64,000 nt of DNA, taken from NCBI GenBank assembly GCA_017451525.1, contig JAFTOD010000002.1, positions 254,964 through 318,963 on the forward strand, in the 5' to 3' direction. The translations under genes were made by a program, and so were the position numbers. Below, in pieces: positions 24,738 to 33,316 of the stretch; the stretch's first letter is position 1, and each line of letters begins with the position of its first letter. The notes beneath the pieces were generated by a model that saw nothing but the letters and a program-made list of their open reading frames with translations, did not search any database and was not told where the DNA came from. Source of the stretch: Paludibacteraceae bacterium. GTDB lineage: Bacteria > Bacteroidota > Bacteroidia > Bacteroidales > Paludibacteraceae.

Positions 24738-25304
24738 ATGGAAGTTGTAAAGACGGCGATAGAAGGTGTCTATGTGATTGAACCAAAGGTGTTTGGTGAT
24801 GCACGTGGGTATTTCTTTGAGAGTTTCTCGGAGAGAGAGTTCAAGGAGAAAGTAGGGGATATACACTTTGTGCAAGACAACGAGAGCATGTCTAAATATG
24901 GCGTAATGCGTGGTTTGCATTTCCAACGCCCACCTTATGCGCAAAGCAAATTGGTACGTTGCGTAAAAGGCAAGGTGATAGATGTTGTTGTGGATATTCG
25001 TAAGGGGAGTCCGACTTATGGACAACATGTAGCGGCATTGCTGACTGAGGAAAATCATCGCCAATTCTTTATCCCTCAAGGGTTTGCACATGGTTTTGCC
25101 GTTTTGAGCGAGAGTGCTGTATTCCAATACAAATGTGACAACTTCTATCATCCTGAGGCAGATGGTGGTATTTCGATATTGGATGAGTCGCTTGGTATTG
25201 ATTGGGGATTGACAATGGAAGAGGCATTGTTGAGCGAGAAGGATACAAAACATCCGAAGTTAGCAGAGTTTGATTCGCCATTTGTTTATAAAGAGAATTG
25301 CTGA
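24738..25304 (+). CDS. rfbC: dTDP-4-dehydrorhamnose 3,5-epimerase
   Basis: Epimerises dTDP-4-keto-6-deoxyglucose at C3 and C5. About 188 residues, a cupin-type RmlC: FFESFSEREF near 28, VQDNESMSKYGVMRGLHFQ near 47-65 with the catalytic H in LHFQ, the FFIPQGFAHGFAVLS segment near 112-125, and YxCDNFYHPEADGG near 135. The ATG at 24738 lies two bases beyond the rfbA stop; a TTG two codons earlier is a less likely start. Confidence 0.95.
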   Translation: MEVVKTAIEGVYVIEPKVFGDARGYFFESFSEREFKEKVGDIHFVQDNESMSKYGVMRGLHFQRPPYAQSKLVRCVKGKVIDVVVDIRKGSPTYGQHVAALLTEENHRQFFIPQGFAHGFAVLSESAVFQYKCDNFYHPEADGGISILDESLGIDWGLTMEEALLSEKDTKHPKLAEFDSPFVYKENC

Positions 25305-25306
25305 TT

Positions 25307-26191
25307 ATGAATATACTGGTAACAGGCGCAAACGGACAACTCGGCAACGAGATTCGTATAGTGGCTAAGGATAGTCGCGATACCTACATATATACCGACG
25401 TGGTGGAAGTAGAAGGAGTGGAAACCACTCTACTAGATATTACGTCGTTGGAGGCGGTGCGTAAGATGGTGCAAGAGAATGATGTAAAGTGCATCATCAA
25501 CTGTGCAGCTTATACCAATGTGGATAAGGCTGAGACGGATGAAGCATTTTGCGAATTGCTAAATGCGAAAGCGGTGGAGAATCTGGCTGTTGCGATGAAA
25601 GAAGTAGATGGATTGTTGGTCCATGTGTCCACCGATTATGTATTTGGCGGCGACCCATACAATACCCCATGTAAGGAAGACCAGAAAGGAACTCCAACGG
25701 GTGTGTATGGTAAGACGAAACTGCAAGGAGAGAACAATATCATAGCATCATGTTGCCATCATATAATCATCCGTACCGCATGGCTGTATAGCGAGTTTGG
25801 TAAGAACTTTGTGAAGACAATGCTAAACTTGACCGCTACGAAGCCACAGTTGAAGGTGGTCTTTGATCAAGTGGGAACACCAACCTATGCGTATGACTTG
25901 GCAGCGGCGATATACGAGATTGTTAGCGAGCGCAAGTACGAGGGAAACGACGGTGTATATCACTTTAGTAATGAAGGAGTTTGTAGTTGGTATGACTTCA
26001 CAAAATTGATTGCAGAATACGCAGGACATACGGAGTGTGACATTCAGCCATGCCATAGCGATGAGTTCCCATCACCAGTTAAAAGACCTTCTTACTCGGT
26101 ATTGGACAAGACAAAAATTAAAGAGACTTTTGGCGTCAAGGTACCTTATTGGACGGAGTCACTGAAGGTGTGTTTGGAAAAGATAATGTAG
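25307..26191 (+). CDS. rfbD: dTDP-4-dehydrorhamnose reductase
   Basis: NAD(P)H-dependent reduction to dTDP-L-rhamnose. 294 residues, SDR fold: NILVTGANGQLGNEI at the N terminus (nucleotide-binding), CAAYTNVDKAE near 65, STDYVFGGD near 105, YGKTKLQGE near 128 (YxxxK). Final step of the rhamnose pathway, following rfbC after 2 bases. The locus therefore should supply dTDP-rhamnose, given an rfbB elsewhere. Confidence 0.95.
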   Translation: MNILVTGANGQLGNEIRIVAKDSRDTYIYTDVVEVEGVETTLLDITSLEAVRKMVQENDVKCIINCAAYTNVDKAETDEAFCELLNAKAVENLAVAMKEVDGLLVHVSTDYVFGGDPYNTPCKEDQKGTPTGVYGKTKLQGENNIIASCCHHIIIRTAWLYSEFGKNFVKTMLNLTATKPQLKVVFDQVGTPTYAYDLAAAIYEIVSERKYEGNDGVYHFSNEGVCSWYDFTKLIAEYAGHTECDIQPCHSDEFPSPVKRPSYSVLDKTKIKETFGVKVPYWTESLKVCLEKIM

Positions 26192-26194
26192 TGT

Positions 26195-27655
26195 ATGGTT
26201 GAGCCATCCTTGAAAAATAAAGCAGTAAATGGAGTCGGCTGGAGTGCAGCGGACGCGATATTGGGACAAGGAGTCACATTCCTTGTAGGTATTGTTTTAG
26301 CACGCTTATTATCTCCGACTGAATATGGTTTGATTGGAATCATATCCATATTCATTGTTGTACTTAACGGAGTGGTTGACAGCGGTTTCTCTAATGCTAT
26401 CATTCGCAAGCAAGATACCACTAATGATGATTACAACACGATGTTCTTTACGAATATGGGATTTAGTCTATTATTGTATGTCGGATTATATTTTTCGGCC
26501 CCTGCGATAGCTACTTTTTTCGGCAGAGAAGAGTTAGTCGCCTTAACACGAGCAATGGGCACAATATTGATAATCAATGCATTATCCATAACCCAAGTCA
26601 CAATATTAACTAAAAAGGTAGATTTCAAGACAAAGACAAAAGCATCGCTGACATCAGCTGTTATTAGCGGTTTCATTGGTATTATCTTAGCATATTGTGG
26701 CTATGGAGTATGGTCTTTGGTGGCGCAACAAATCACCAAACAACTATTATATACACTATGCCTCTGGGTACTGAACAAATGGGTTCCTACATTAAAATTT
26801 TCTTTACAAAGTTTTAAATACATGTGGGGATTCGGTTGGAAAATGATGGTATCAGGTTTACTAAATAACATATGGAATCAGCTATATCAAGTAGTGGTCG
26901 GCAAGTTTTACTCTCCAGCCACTCTTGGTCAGTATTCTCGTTCCAAAGAATATGCCAACATTTTGTCTGCAAATTTTACTGCGATTATTCAACGTGTCAG
27001 TTATCCAATTTTGTCAGAATTACAAGGTAATCCAGAACGAATGGTTAATGGATACAGAAAGATTATCAAGTTGACAATGTTTGTAACTGCCATATCAATG
27101 ATTTTCATGGGGGCAGTAGCAGAACCTTTGATCTACTGTTTAATTGGACCACAATGGAAAGAGGCTGCCACCTATCTACCTTTAATATGTATTTCTATGT
27201 CCCTTTATCCCATTCATGCAATAAACTTGAACATGCTGCAAGTGCAAGGACGGAGTGACATCTTTTTGATTCTTGAAATTATCAAAAAAATCATCGCTGT
27301 TGGTCCTATATGCTTAGGTATATTTGTAGGCATACAATGGATGTTAATTGGTTCGATTGTTACGGGTATCGTATCATTCTTCTTAAATTCCTATTACACA
27401 GGAAAGAAATTACATTATACTTCGTGGATGCAATTACGCGATATTGCACCTTCCTATGCAATTGCATTGGTGATTGCATTATCTGTATACTTTTTTAAAT
27501 TATTACCCTTATCTTATTTTGCCATATTACCTATCCAAATAGTAGTTGGTACATGTGTTGGTCTGCTATTGTGTAAGATATGTAACCTTCCTGAATACAA
27601 TGATTTAAAACGAATTATTATAGAAAAAGTTAATGGATATAAAAAACATAAGTAA
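26195..27655 (+). CDS. Wzx-type lipopolysaccharide flippase
   Basis: A 486-residue integral membrane protein with about 12-14 hydrophobic segments, of the MOP superfamily polysaccharide-transporter group (WzxC-like). N-terminal GVGWSAADAILGQGVTFLVG and LLSPTEYGLIGIISIF near 40-55 are the family opening. It moves undecaprenyl-linked repeat units across the inner membrane. It lies 3 bases after rfbD and 2 bases before a DegT aminotransferase gene. From about here to 43.3 kb the DNA is visibly AT-richer than the flanks, as often in horizontally exchanged glycan loci. Confidence 0.9.
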   Translation: MVEPSLKNKAVNGVGWSAADAILGQGVTFLVGIVLARLLSPTEYGLIGIISIFIVVLNGVVDSGFSNAIIRKQDTTNDDYNTMFFTNMGFSLLLYVGLYFSAPAIATFFGREELVALTRAMGTILIINALSITQVTILTKKVDFKTKTKASLTSAVISGFIGIILAYCGYGVWSLVAQQITKQLLYTLCLWVLNKWVPTLKFSLQSFKYMWGFGWKMMVSGLLNNIWNQLYQVVVGKFYSPATLGQYSRSKEYANILSANFTAIIQRVSYPILSELQGNPERMVNGYRKIIKLTMFVTAISMIFMGAVAEPLIYCLIGPQWKEAATYLPLICISMSLYPIHAINLNMLQVQGRSDIFLILEIIKKIIAVGPICLGIFVGIQWMLIGSIVTGIVSFFLNSYYTGKKLHYTSWMQLRDIAPSYAIALVIALSVYFFKLLPLSYFAILPIQIVVGTCVGLLLCKICNLPEYNDLKRIIIEKVNGYKKHK

Positions 27656-27657
27656 TT

Positions 27658-28767
27658 ATGAATAAAGATATTATTACAGTTACCAGTCCGTTGTTACCAG
27701 ATCTGAATGATTTTCATGCAGAACTGCAAAAAATATGGGATAGTAAGTGGATTACAAATAACGGTGCATACCACAAAAAATTAGAAGGAGCTCTCGCAGA
27801 GTATTTGGGCGTGCCTTATGTGAGTTTATTTACAAATGGAACACTACCTCTAATTACGGCACTACAAGCATTGCGTATCACGGGCGAAGTAATTACTACA
27901 CCATATAGTTTTGTAGCCACAACTCACGCATTATGGTGGAATGGAATAAAACCCGTTTTTGTGGATATTGACCCTGCCACTGGAAATATCGATCCCGATA
28001 AAGTAGAGGCAGCGATTACTCCAAAGACGACAGCCATCATGCCTGTACACGTATATGGGAAACCCTGTGATACACAACGTATTCAAGAGATTGCAGATCG
28101 CTATGGTTTAAAAGTAATTTATGATGCCGCACATGCGTTTGGGGTAAAAGTAAATGGTGAGAGTATTTTGAATGCAGGAGACATGAGCACACTGAGTTTT
28201 CATGCCACTAAAGTATATAACACCATTGAAGGTGGTGCGATGATAATGCACGATGAGAAAATAAAACAACGTATTGATTACTTGAAGAACTTTGGCTTTG
28301 CCAATGAGACTACCATCATGGGACCTGGTATCAACTCTAAGATGGATGAAGTGCGTGCCGCATACGGATTGTTGACTCTCAAGCAAGTGGATAGTGCGAT
28401 TGAAGCACGTCATCAAGTAGCAGTAGCTTATCGAAACGCATTGAGAGAGGTCGAAGGAATAACATTCTTTGATGATATGCCAGGTGTCACTCATAACTAC
28501 AGTTATTTTCCCATCTTTGTGGATACTAAGAAATACGGCATGAGTCGTGATGAATTATACTTCCACATGAAGTCACAAAATGTATATGGCAGAAGGTATT
28601 TTTATCCTCTCATAAGCGAGTTCTCTACCTATCGAGGTTTGGAGAGTGCAAAGCCAGAGAATCTGCCTAAAGCACATCAAATGGCAAATAGCGTTATTTG
28701 TTTGCCAATGCATCACGCACTAACAGAAAATGACATACAACGTACTATTGAATGCATTATTAAGTAA
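27658..28767 (+). CDS. DegT/DnrJ/EryC1 family sugar aminotransferase
   Basis: PLP-dependent enzyme, 369 residues, that usually transaminates a nucleotide-linked keto-sugar. Marks: TNGTLPLITAL near 59-69, TTPYSFVATTHA near 80 (cofactor phosphate side), IYDAAHAFG near 154-162 (D-x-A-H), and the Schiff-base lysine in SFHATKVYNTIEGG near 186. Resembles VioA/FdtB-type transaminases making 4- or 3-amino-6-deoxy sugars; the substrate cannot be fixed from sequence. Stands directly after wzx and 5 bases before the first ATP-grasp gene, so it may act on a sugar that is then coupled to an amino acid. Confidence 0.9.
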   Translation: MNKDIITVTSPLLPDLNDFHAELQKIWDSKWITNNGAYHKKLEGALAEYLGVPYVSLFTNGTLPLITALQALRITGEVITTPYSFVATTHALWWNGIKPVFVDIDPATGNIDPDKVEAAITPKTTAIMPVHVYGKPCDTQRIQEIADRYGLKVIYDAAHAFGVKVNGESILNAGDMSTLSFHATKVYNTIEGGAMIMHDEKIKQRIDYLKNFGFANETTIMGPGINSKMDEVRAAYGLLTLKQVDSAIEARHQVAVAYRNALREVEGITFFDDMPGVTHNYSYFPIFVDTKKYGMSRDELYFHMKSQNVYGRRYFYPLISEFSTYRGLESAKPENLPKAHQMANSVICLPMHHALTENDIQRTIECIIK

Positions 28768-28772
28768 ATGAC

Positions 28773-29978
28773 ATGAGCAAACAAAAGAAAATAATGCTAT
28801 TAGGTGGTATTCACTACCTACTGCCAGTGATTAAAGCTGCGCATGAGCAAGGTTATTATGTAATAACTGCTGACTATCTACCAGAGAACATTGCTCATCG
28901 GTATTCGGACGAATATTGCAATGTTAATATTGTGGATAAAGAAGCTGTATTGCAAGCAGCAAGAGAGAGAGAGATTGATGGAATCATTTCTTTTGGTGTA
29001 GATCCTGGAGTTGTTGCAGCAGCGTATGTACAAGAAAAAATGAGCTTACCTCAAATGGGACCATACGAATCAGTACGTATTCTCCAAAACAAAGATTTAT
29101 TCCGCAAATTCCTAAAAGACAACTATTTTAACGTTCCTGAAGCCAGAAGTTACACAAAGAAAGAAGTTGCACTATCCGATACCATTTGGTTAAAATTCCC
29201 AATGATTGTCAAACCTACCGATTCTGCAGGAAGCAAAGGAGTTACTAGGATTGACAACATTGAAGAATATGCTGCCGCATTGGATTACGCATTTGACAAG
29301 TCAATCTCAGGAACGGTAATCGTAGAGGAGTTTGTAGATAAAGTGGGGTGCAGTTCTGACACGGATAGTTTCTTGCTTAACGGAGAGCTTAAGTTCGTTT
29401 CATTTAATGCTCAGCATTTCGATGAGAATGCAGCCAATCCTTATACTCCAGCAGCCTACAGTTGGCCATCCACATTCATAGAACACGAAGAATATCTTAA
29501 GACTGAACTTCAACGTCTGTTGACATTATTAAACATGCAAACTTCGGTGTTTAATATTGAAACACGTGTCTCAAGTAATGGAAAGCCATATATTATGGAG
29601 TGTACTCCACGTGGTGGCGGAAATAGATTGTGCGAGATGTTGCGCTATGCAACAGGTGTAGATTTAATCACGGCCCAAGTTCGCGCTGCCGTTGGTGATA
29701 CGGTAAATGGTATTGAGCAAAAACCATATGATGGACATTGGGCAGAGATTATTTTGCACGCAGACAGAGACGGGGAGTTCAAGGATTTAAAAATATCTCC
29801 AGATATTCCCGCCCAAATTATAGAACAAGATTTATGGATTAATACAGGTGATATCGTACATGCATTTCATGGAGCTAATGATGCTATCGGTACATTGGTA
29901 TTGAGGTTTGAATGTGAAGAGAATCTTAAAGAGGTGCTATATCATCAAAAGAATTGGATTGAAGTAATTGTAAAATGA
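28773..29978 (+). CDS. ATP-grasp ligase (first of two)
   Basis: A 401-residue ATP-grasp enzyme of the carbamoyl-phosphate-synthase-like group. N-terminal Rossmann-like domain (IMLLGGIHYLLPVI), ATP-grasp domain with MIVKPTDSAGSKGV near 143-156, VIVEEFVDKVG near 187, and FNIETR followed by PYIMECTPRGGGNRLCEM near 262-290 (Mg/ATP ligands). Such enzymes form amide bonds through an acyl-phosphate; amino-acid or sugar-acid substrates are typical. No recognisable carrier domain. Its stop overlaps the next start (ATGA at 29975), so it is tightly coupled to the DegT-like protein. The real substrate is unknown. Confidence 0.85.
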   Translation: MSKQKKIMLLGGIHYLLPVIKAAHEQGYYVITADYLPENIAHRYSDEYCNVNIVDKEAVLQAAREREIDGIISFGVDPGVVAAAYVQEKMSLPQMGPYESVRILQNKDLFRKFLKDNYFNVPEARSYTKKEVALSDTIWLKFPMIVKPTDSAGSKGVTRIDNIEEYAAALDYAFDKSISGTVIVEEFVDKVGCSSDTDSFLLNGELKFVSFNAQHFDENAANPYTPAAYSWPSTFIEHEEYLKTELQRLLTLLNMQTSVFNIETRVSSNGKPYIMECTPRGGGNRLCEMLRYATGVDLITAQVRAAVGDTVNGIEQKPYDGHWAEIILHADRDGEFKDLKISPDIPAQIIEQDLWINTGDIVHAFHGANDAIGTLVLRFECEENLKEVLYHQKNWIEVIVK

Positions 29979-30922
29979 TTGAGGCAATAGGTGGATATCC
30001 AGAATTAGAATTGCGCAAAGGCGAACATTATCATAAAGACGCATTACGGCTCAATACTGCTCGAAACTGCTTCGAGTATGTACTGCGTGCGCGCGGATAC
30101 ACGAAGGTGTACATACCCTACTACACCTGCGAAGTAATGCTCGAACCGCTCATGAAATGCAGTGTAGAGTATGAGTTTTATCATATTAATGAGCAATTAG
30201 AACCAGTTGAGACTATTCGGTTGAAAACATCAGAAGCATTTCTCTACACCAACTACTATGGATTAAAGCAACAATGTGTAGCTCGATTGGCACAAACCTA
30301 TGGCAAGCAACTAATTGTAGATAATGCACAAGCTTTTTTTGCCTCTCCTATTGAAGGTATTGATACCTTTTATTCTGCTCGTAAATTCTTTGGAGTTGCC
30401 GATGGAGCATATCTATATACAGATCAACTATTGGATATGGAACTAGAGCAAGATCAGTCTTATGAGCGTATGTCTCATCTATTAATCCGTGCTGACATTG
30501 GCGCAGAAGCGGGATATAATGAGTTTAGAAAAAATGATGACTCGCTAATTGGTGAACCAATAAAAAAGATGTCACAATTGACAGAAAAAATATTATGCTC
30601 TATAGACTATGAAGCATGTAAGGCGGTACGAAGGAGGAATTATCAGGAATATGAGGATTCGCTAGGAAAGATAAACAAAATACAAGTACTTCTACAACAA
30701 AATGCTATTCCATTAGCATACCCATTCCAAACGGATTCCATTGATTTGCGTAAATTATTGATCCAACATCGCATATATGTACCTCATTACTGGCCTAACG
30801 TGATTTACAAAACTGATTTTCAGACAGAAGAACATATTTCCAATACTCTTTTACCGCTCATTTGCGATCAAAGATACGAAAAAAAAGATATACTACGAAT
30901 TTTAGAAATTATTAACATATGA
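29975..30922 (+). CDS. Divergent DegT-like PLP-fold protein
   Basis: A 315-residue protein that is probably a shortened member of the DegT aminotransferase fold. Reasons: IPYYTCEVMLEPL near 48-60 (like the start of the large domain), LIVDNAQAFF near 110-118 (matching the D-x-A-H/Q element) and FYSARKFFGVADGAYLY near 126-142, where K in SARKFFG sits at the Schiff-base position. The usual glycine-rich T-G-T near the cofactor phosphate is not obvious. It may be an active transaminase of unusual substrate, or a partner subunit. Overlaps both ATP-grasp genes (ATGA at 29975 and 30919), so all three should be made together. Confidence 0.6.
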   Translation: MIEAIGGYPELELRKGEHYHKDALRLNTARNCFEYVLRARGYTKVYIPYYTCEVMLEPLMKCSVEYEFYHINEQLEPVETIRLKTSEAFLYTNYYGLKQQCVARLAQTYGKQLIVDNAQAFFASPIEGIDTFYSARKFFGVADGAYLYTDQLLDMELEQDQSYERMSHLLIRADIGAEAGYNEFRKNDDSLIGEPIKKMSQLTEKILCSIDYEACKAVRRRNYQEYEDSLGKINKIQVLLQQNAIPLAYPFQTDSIDLRKLLIQHRIYVPHYWPNVIYKTDFQTEEHISNTLLPLICDQRYEKKDILRILEIINI

Positions 30923-32208
30923 AGACACAAGATTTAAAAGGTAAAAAGCTCCTAGTCTTAGGAGGAACAGCTCTGGTTTGTGACATTGTAGCCAAAGCCA
31001 AAGACATGGGTATTTACACTATCGTTACGGATTGGAATGATCCATCTGCATCACCTGCAAAAAAAATTGCAGATGAATACTGGATGGAAAGTATTTCTAA
31101 CACAACAAAACTTGCACAATTAATCAAAGAGAATAATATAGATGGCATTATAACAAACTACACTGATTCTTACTTACCTTTTTACGCACGCCTTTGTGAA
31201 TCAACAGGGTTACCATGCCTCGCTACCGAAAAACAAATGGAAGTTATCAGCAACAAAGAACTTTCTAAAAAGTTATGTATAAAGCATGGTATCTCTGTAT
31301 CTAAGCGATATGAAGTTTCGTCTGTTGAAGACATTGATAATCTCACTGACGTAAGATATCCAGTATTAACTAAGCCCGTTGACAATAGCGGTCAACGAGG
31401 CATTTACGTTTGTCTTGATAAAGACGAATTGAAAAGGCTCTACACGACATCCCTACAATTCTCTCAATCAAAAAATGTTATGATTGAGGAATATGTTCAA
31501 GGTGACTACACAGTAATGTTCTACACAATCCAAAATGGAGTAGTAACCCTCTCTACAATGTCAGACAAACCTGTCATTGGAGAGTTTGTTAATAATTTGC
31601 CAAAACTTCCACAAGGGTACATTCTACCATCTAAATACGTAAATTTATGTAAAGAAATTATGCTTCCTAAAGTACAGGCCCTTGTTAAGGATTTGAACAT
31701 TCAAAATGGAATTATTGGGATAGAAGCAGTTGTAAAAGATGATGATATATTCGTCTTTGAAATGCAATTTCGACTAGGAGGCATGAAGCACCATAACTTC
31801 GTATTAAAAGAAAACAAGATGGATTTATTAGCGATGCTAGTTCGTTTTGCCATAACTGGTCAATTTAGCGGATGGGATATTTCTGAATACGATAATCCAA
31901 ACTTTAAAAATGTATATTGTTCGTTAAACATTCTTATTCAACCAGATACAGTATCAAAAATCGAAGGTTTGGAAATAGCCCTATCACTCCCACAAGTAAC
32001 AAATTTTACACAAATGATGGAGATTGGAGAGTCCGTCAAACTACCTGGAACTGTTCAGCAAATTCTTTTTAAATTTTCATTGGTAGAAAATAATTTGCAT
32101 AATCTAAAGCAAACTATTTTAACCATATACAACACTCTTAAAGTATATAATAATCAAGGAGAAAATATTATTATAAATCCCACATTCCTTGATGAGTTGG
32201 ACGCATAA
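30919..32208 (+). CDS. ATP-grasp ligase (second)
   Basis: A 429-residue ATP-grasp enzyme, distinct from the first. LLVLGGTALVCDIVAKAKDMG opens the preATP-grasp domain; YPVLTKPVDNSGQRGIY near 150-166 binds ATP; VMIEEYVQGDYTVMFY near 188-203; and IGIEAVV followed by IFVFEMQFRLGGMKHH near 270-292 carries the metal ligands. PurD/PurK-like in outline, but position in a glycan locus points to ligation of an amino acid or other carboxylate to a sugar or carrier. The start overlaps the preceding stop; the 3' end overlaps the opening frame of the next gene. Confidence 0.85.
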   Translation: MKTQDLKGKKLLVLGGTALVCDIVAKAKDMGIYTIVTDWNDPSASPAKKIADEYWMESISNTTKLAQLIKENNIDGIITNYTDSYLPFYARLCESTGLPCLATEKQMEVISNKELSKKLCIKHGISVSKRYEVSSVEDIDNLTDVRYPVLTKPVDNSGQRGIYVCLDKDELKRLYTTSLQFSQSKNVMIEEYVQGDYTVMFYTIQNGVVTLSTMSDKPVIGEFVNNLPKLPQGYILPSKYVNLCKEIMLPKVQALVKDLNIQNGIIGIEAVVKDDDIFVFEMQFRLGGMKHHNFVLKENKMDLLAMLVRFAITGQFSGWDISEYDNPNFKNVYCSLNILIQPDTVSKIEGLEIALSLPQVTNFTQMMEIGESVKLPGTVQQILFKFSLVENNLHNLKQTILTIYNTLKVYNNQGENIIINPTFLDELDA

Positions 32209-32236
32209 GGTATATTTATATGAATACATTAAAACT

Positions 32237-33313
32237 ATGAAATTTGCAATTATTGGAGCAGGAAATGGTGGACAAGCCATCGCTGGTTATTTAGGAAATA
32301 TTGGGCACGACGTTTCAATATACGATATTGACGTTAATCGTATTGATAAAATACAGCAAAGAGGAGGTATACAATTACAGGGGAGATTACAAGGTTTTGG
32401 TAGAATAAATTGTGCTACCACAAAATTGTCTGAAACGGTACACCATGCAGAAGTCATCATGATTACTACCACAGCTAATGCCCATCAAACAGTAGCAGAA
32501 AATATCGCCCCATATTTGGAAGAAGGGCAAGTTATCATACTCAATCCAGGGAGAACATGTGGTGCATTAGTATTCAAACAGACTCTTGATAAAATGCAAG
32601 TTAATGTACGTTATTTCTTAGCAGAAGCACAAACATTGATATATGCTTGTCGTATAATAGAAGATGGGATAGTAAACATTATCGGCATTAAAGACGAAGT
32701 ATATTTAGCAGGACTACCATCATGTGACACACAACATATTTTGAATATCATCCGCCCCATATACCCTAGCTTTAAAGAAGTACCAAACGTATTGCATACT
32801 AGTCTGGAAAATATTGGTGCCATTTTCCATCCATGCATTTGCCTGATGAATGCGGCAACGATAGAACGTCAAGACGAATTTTGGTTTTATCGCGACATGA
32901 CAGAAAGAGTAGCCGATTTTATTGAGCAATGTGACAATGAGAGATTAGCAGTAGGTAGAGCATACGGAATAGACCTTGTTGGTGTAAAAGACTGGATTAA
33001 AGTTGCTTATAAAGACACGATTGGAGAAACTTTATGTGAACGAATGAAAAATAATCCTGCCTATCACGACATTAAAGCACCTGGTTCTATCTTTACACGC
33101 CAATTAACCGAGGATATCCCCACTGGTGTTCTTCCTATTGTTGAGTTAGGGCAAGTAGCAGGAATAGCTACTCCATTGTTATCATCCATTGTTGCCATCT
33201 CACAAGCACTGCTCAATATGGATTTCTACACAAGAGGAAGAACATTAGCGAACATGGGATTGTCTAATAAAACTCCAAAGCAAATTATAGAATATATCGA
33301 ATTAGGATTTTAG
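32237..33313 (+). CDS. Octopine/nopaline (opine) dehydrogenase family protein
   Basis: About 358 residues. N-terminal NAD(P)-binding Rossmann domain with FAIIGAGNGGQAIAGYLG and an acidic strand end SIYDID near 30. The C-terminal helical domain has the opine-dehydrogenase pattern (NIGAIFHPCICLMNAATIE near 195-212, with the conserved H, then YRDMTERVADFIEQCD). Opine dehydrogenases reductively couple an amino acid's amino group to a 2-keto acid. The frame opens at 32189, but ATG 32237 fits the Rossmann start and leaves a 28-base gap after the ATP-grasp gene. Here it may modify the amino acid made or altered by the B12 protein next door; that is inference. Confidence 0.8.
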   Translation: MKFAIIGAGNGGQAIAGYLGNIGHDVSIYDIDVNRIDKIQQRGGIQLQGRLQGFGRINCATTKLSETVHHAEVIMITTTANAHQTVAENIAPYLEEGQVIILNPGRTCGALVFKQTLDKMQVNVRYFLAEAQTLIYACRIIEDGIVNIIGIKDEVYLAGLPSCDTQHILNIIRPIYPSFKEVPNVLHTSLENIGAIFHPCICLMNAATIERQDEFWFYRDMTERVADFIEQCDNERLAVGRAYGIDLVGVKDWIKVAYKDTIGETLCERMKNNPAYHDIKAPGSIFTRQLTEDIPTGVLPIVELGQVAGIATPLLSSIVAISQALLNMDFYTRGRTLANMGLSNKTPKQIIEYIELGF

Positions 33314-33316
33314 TAT

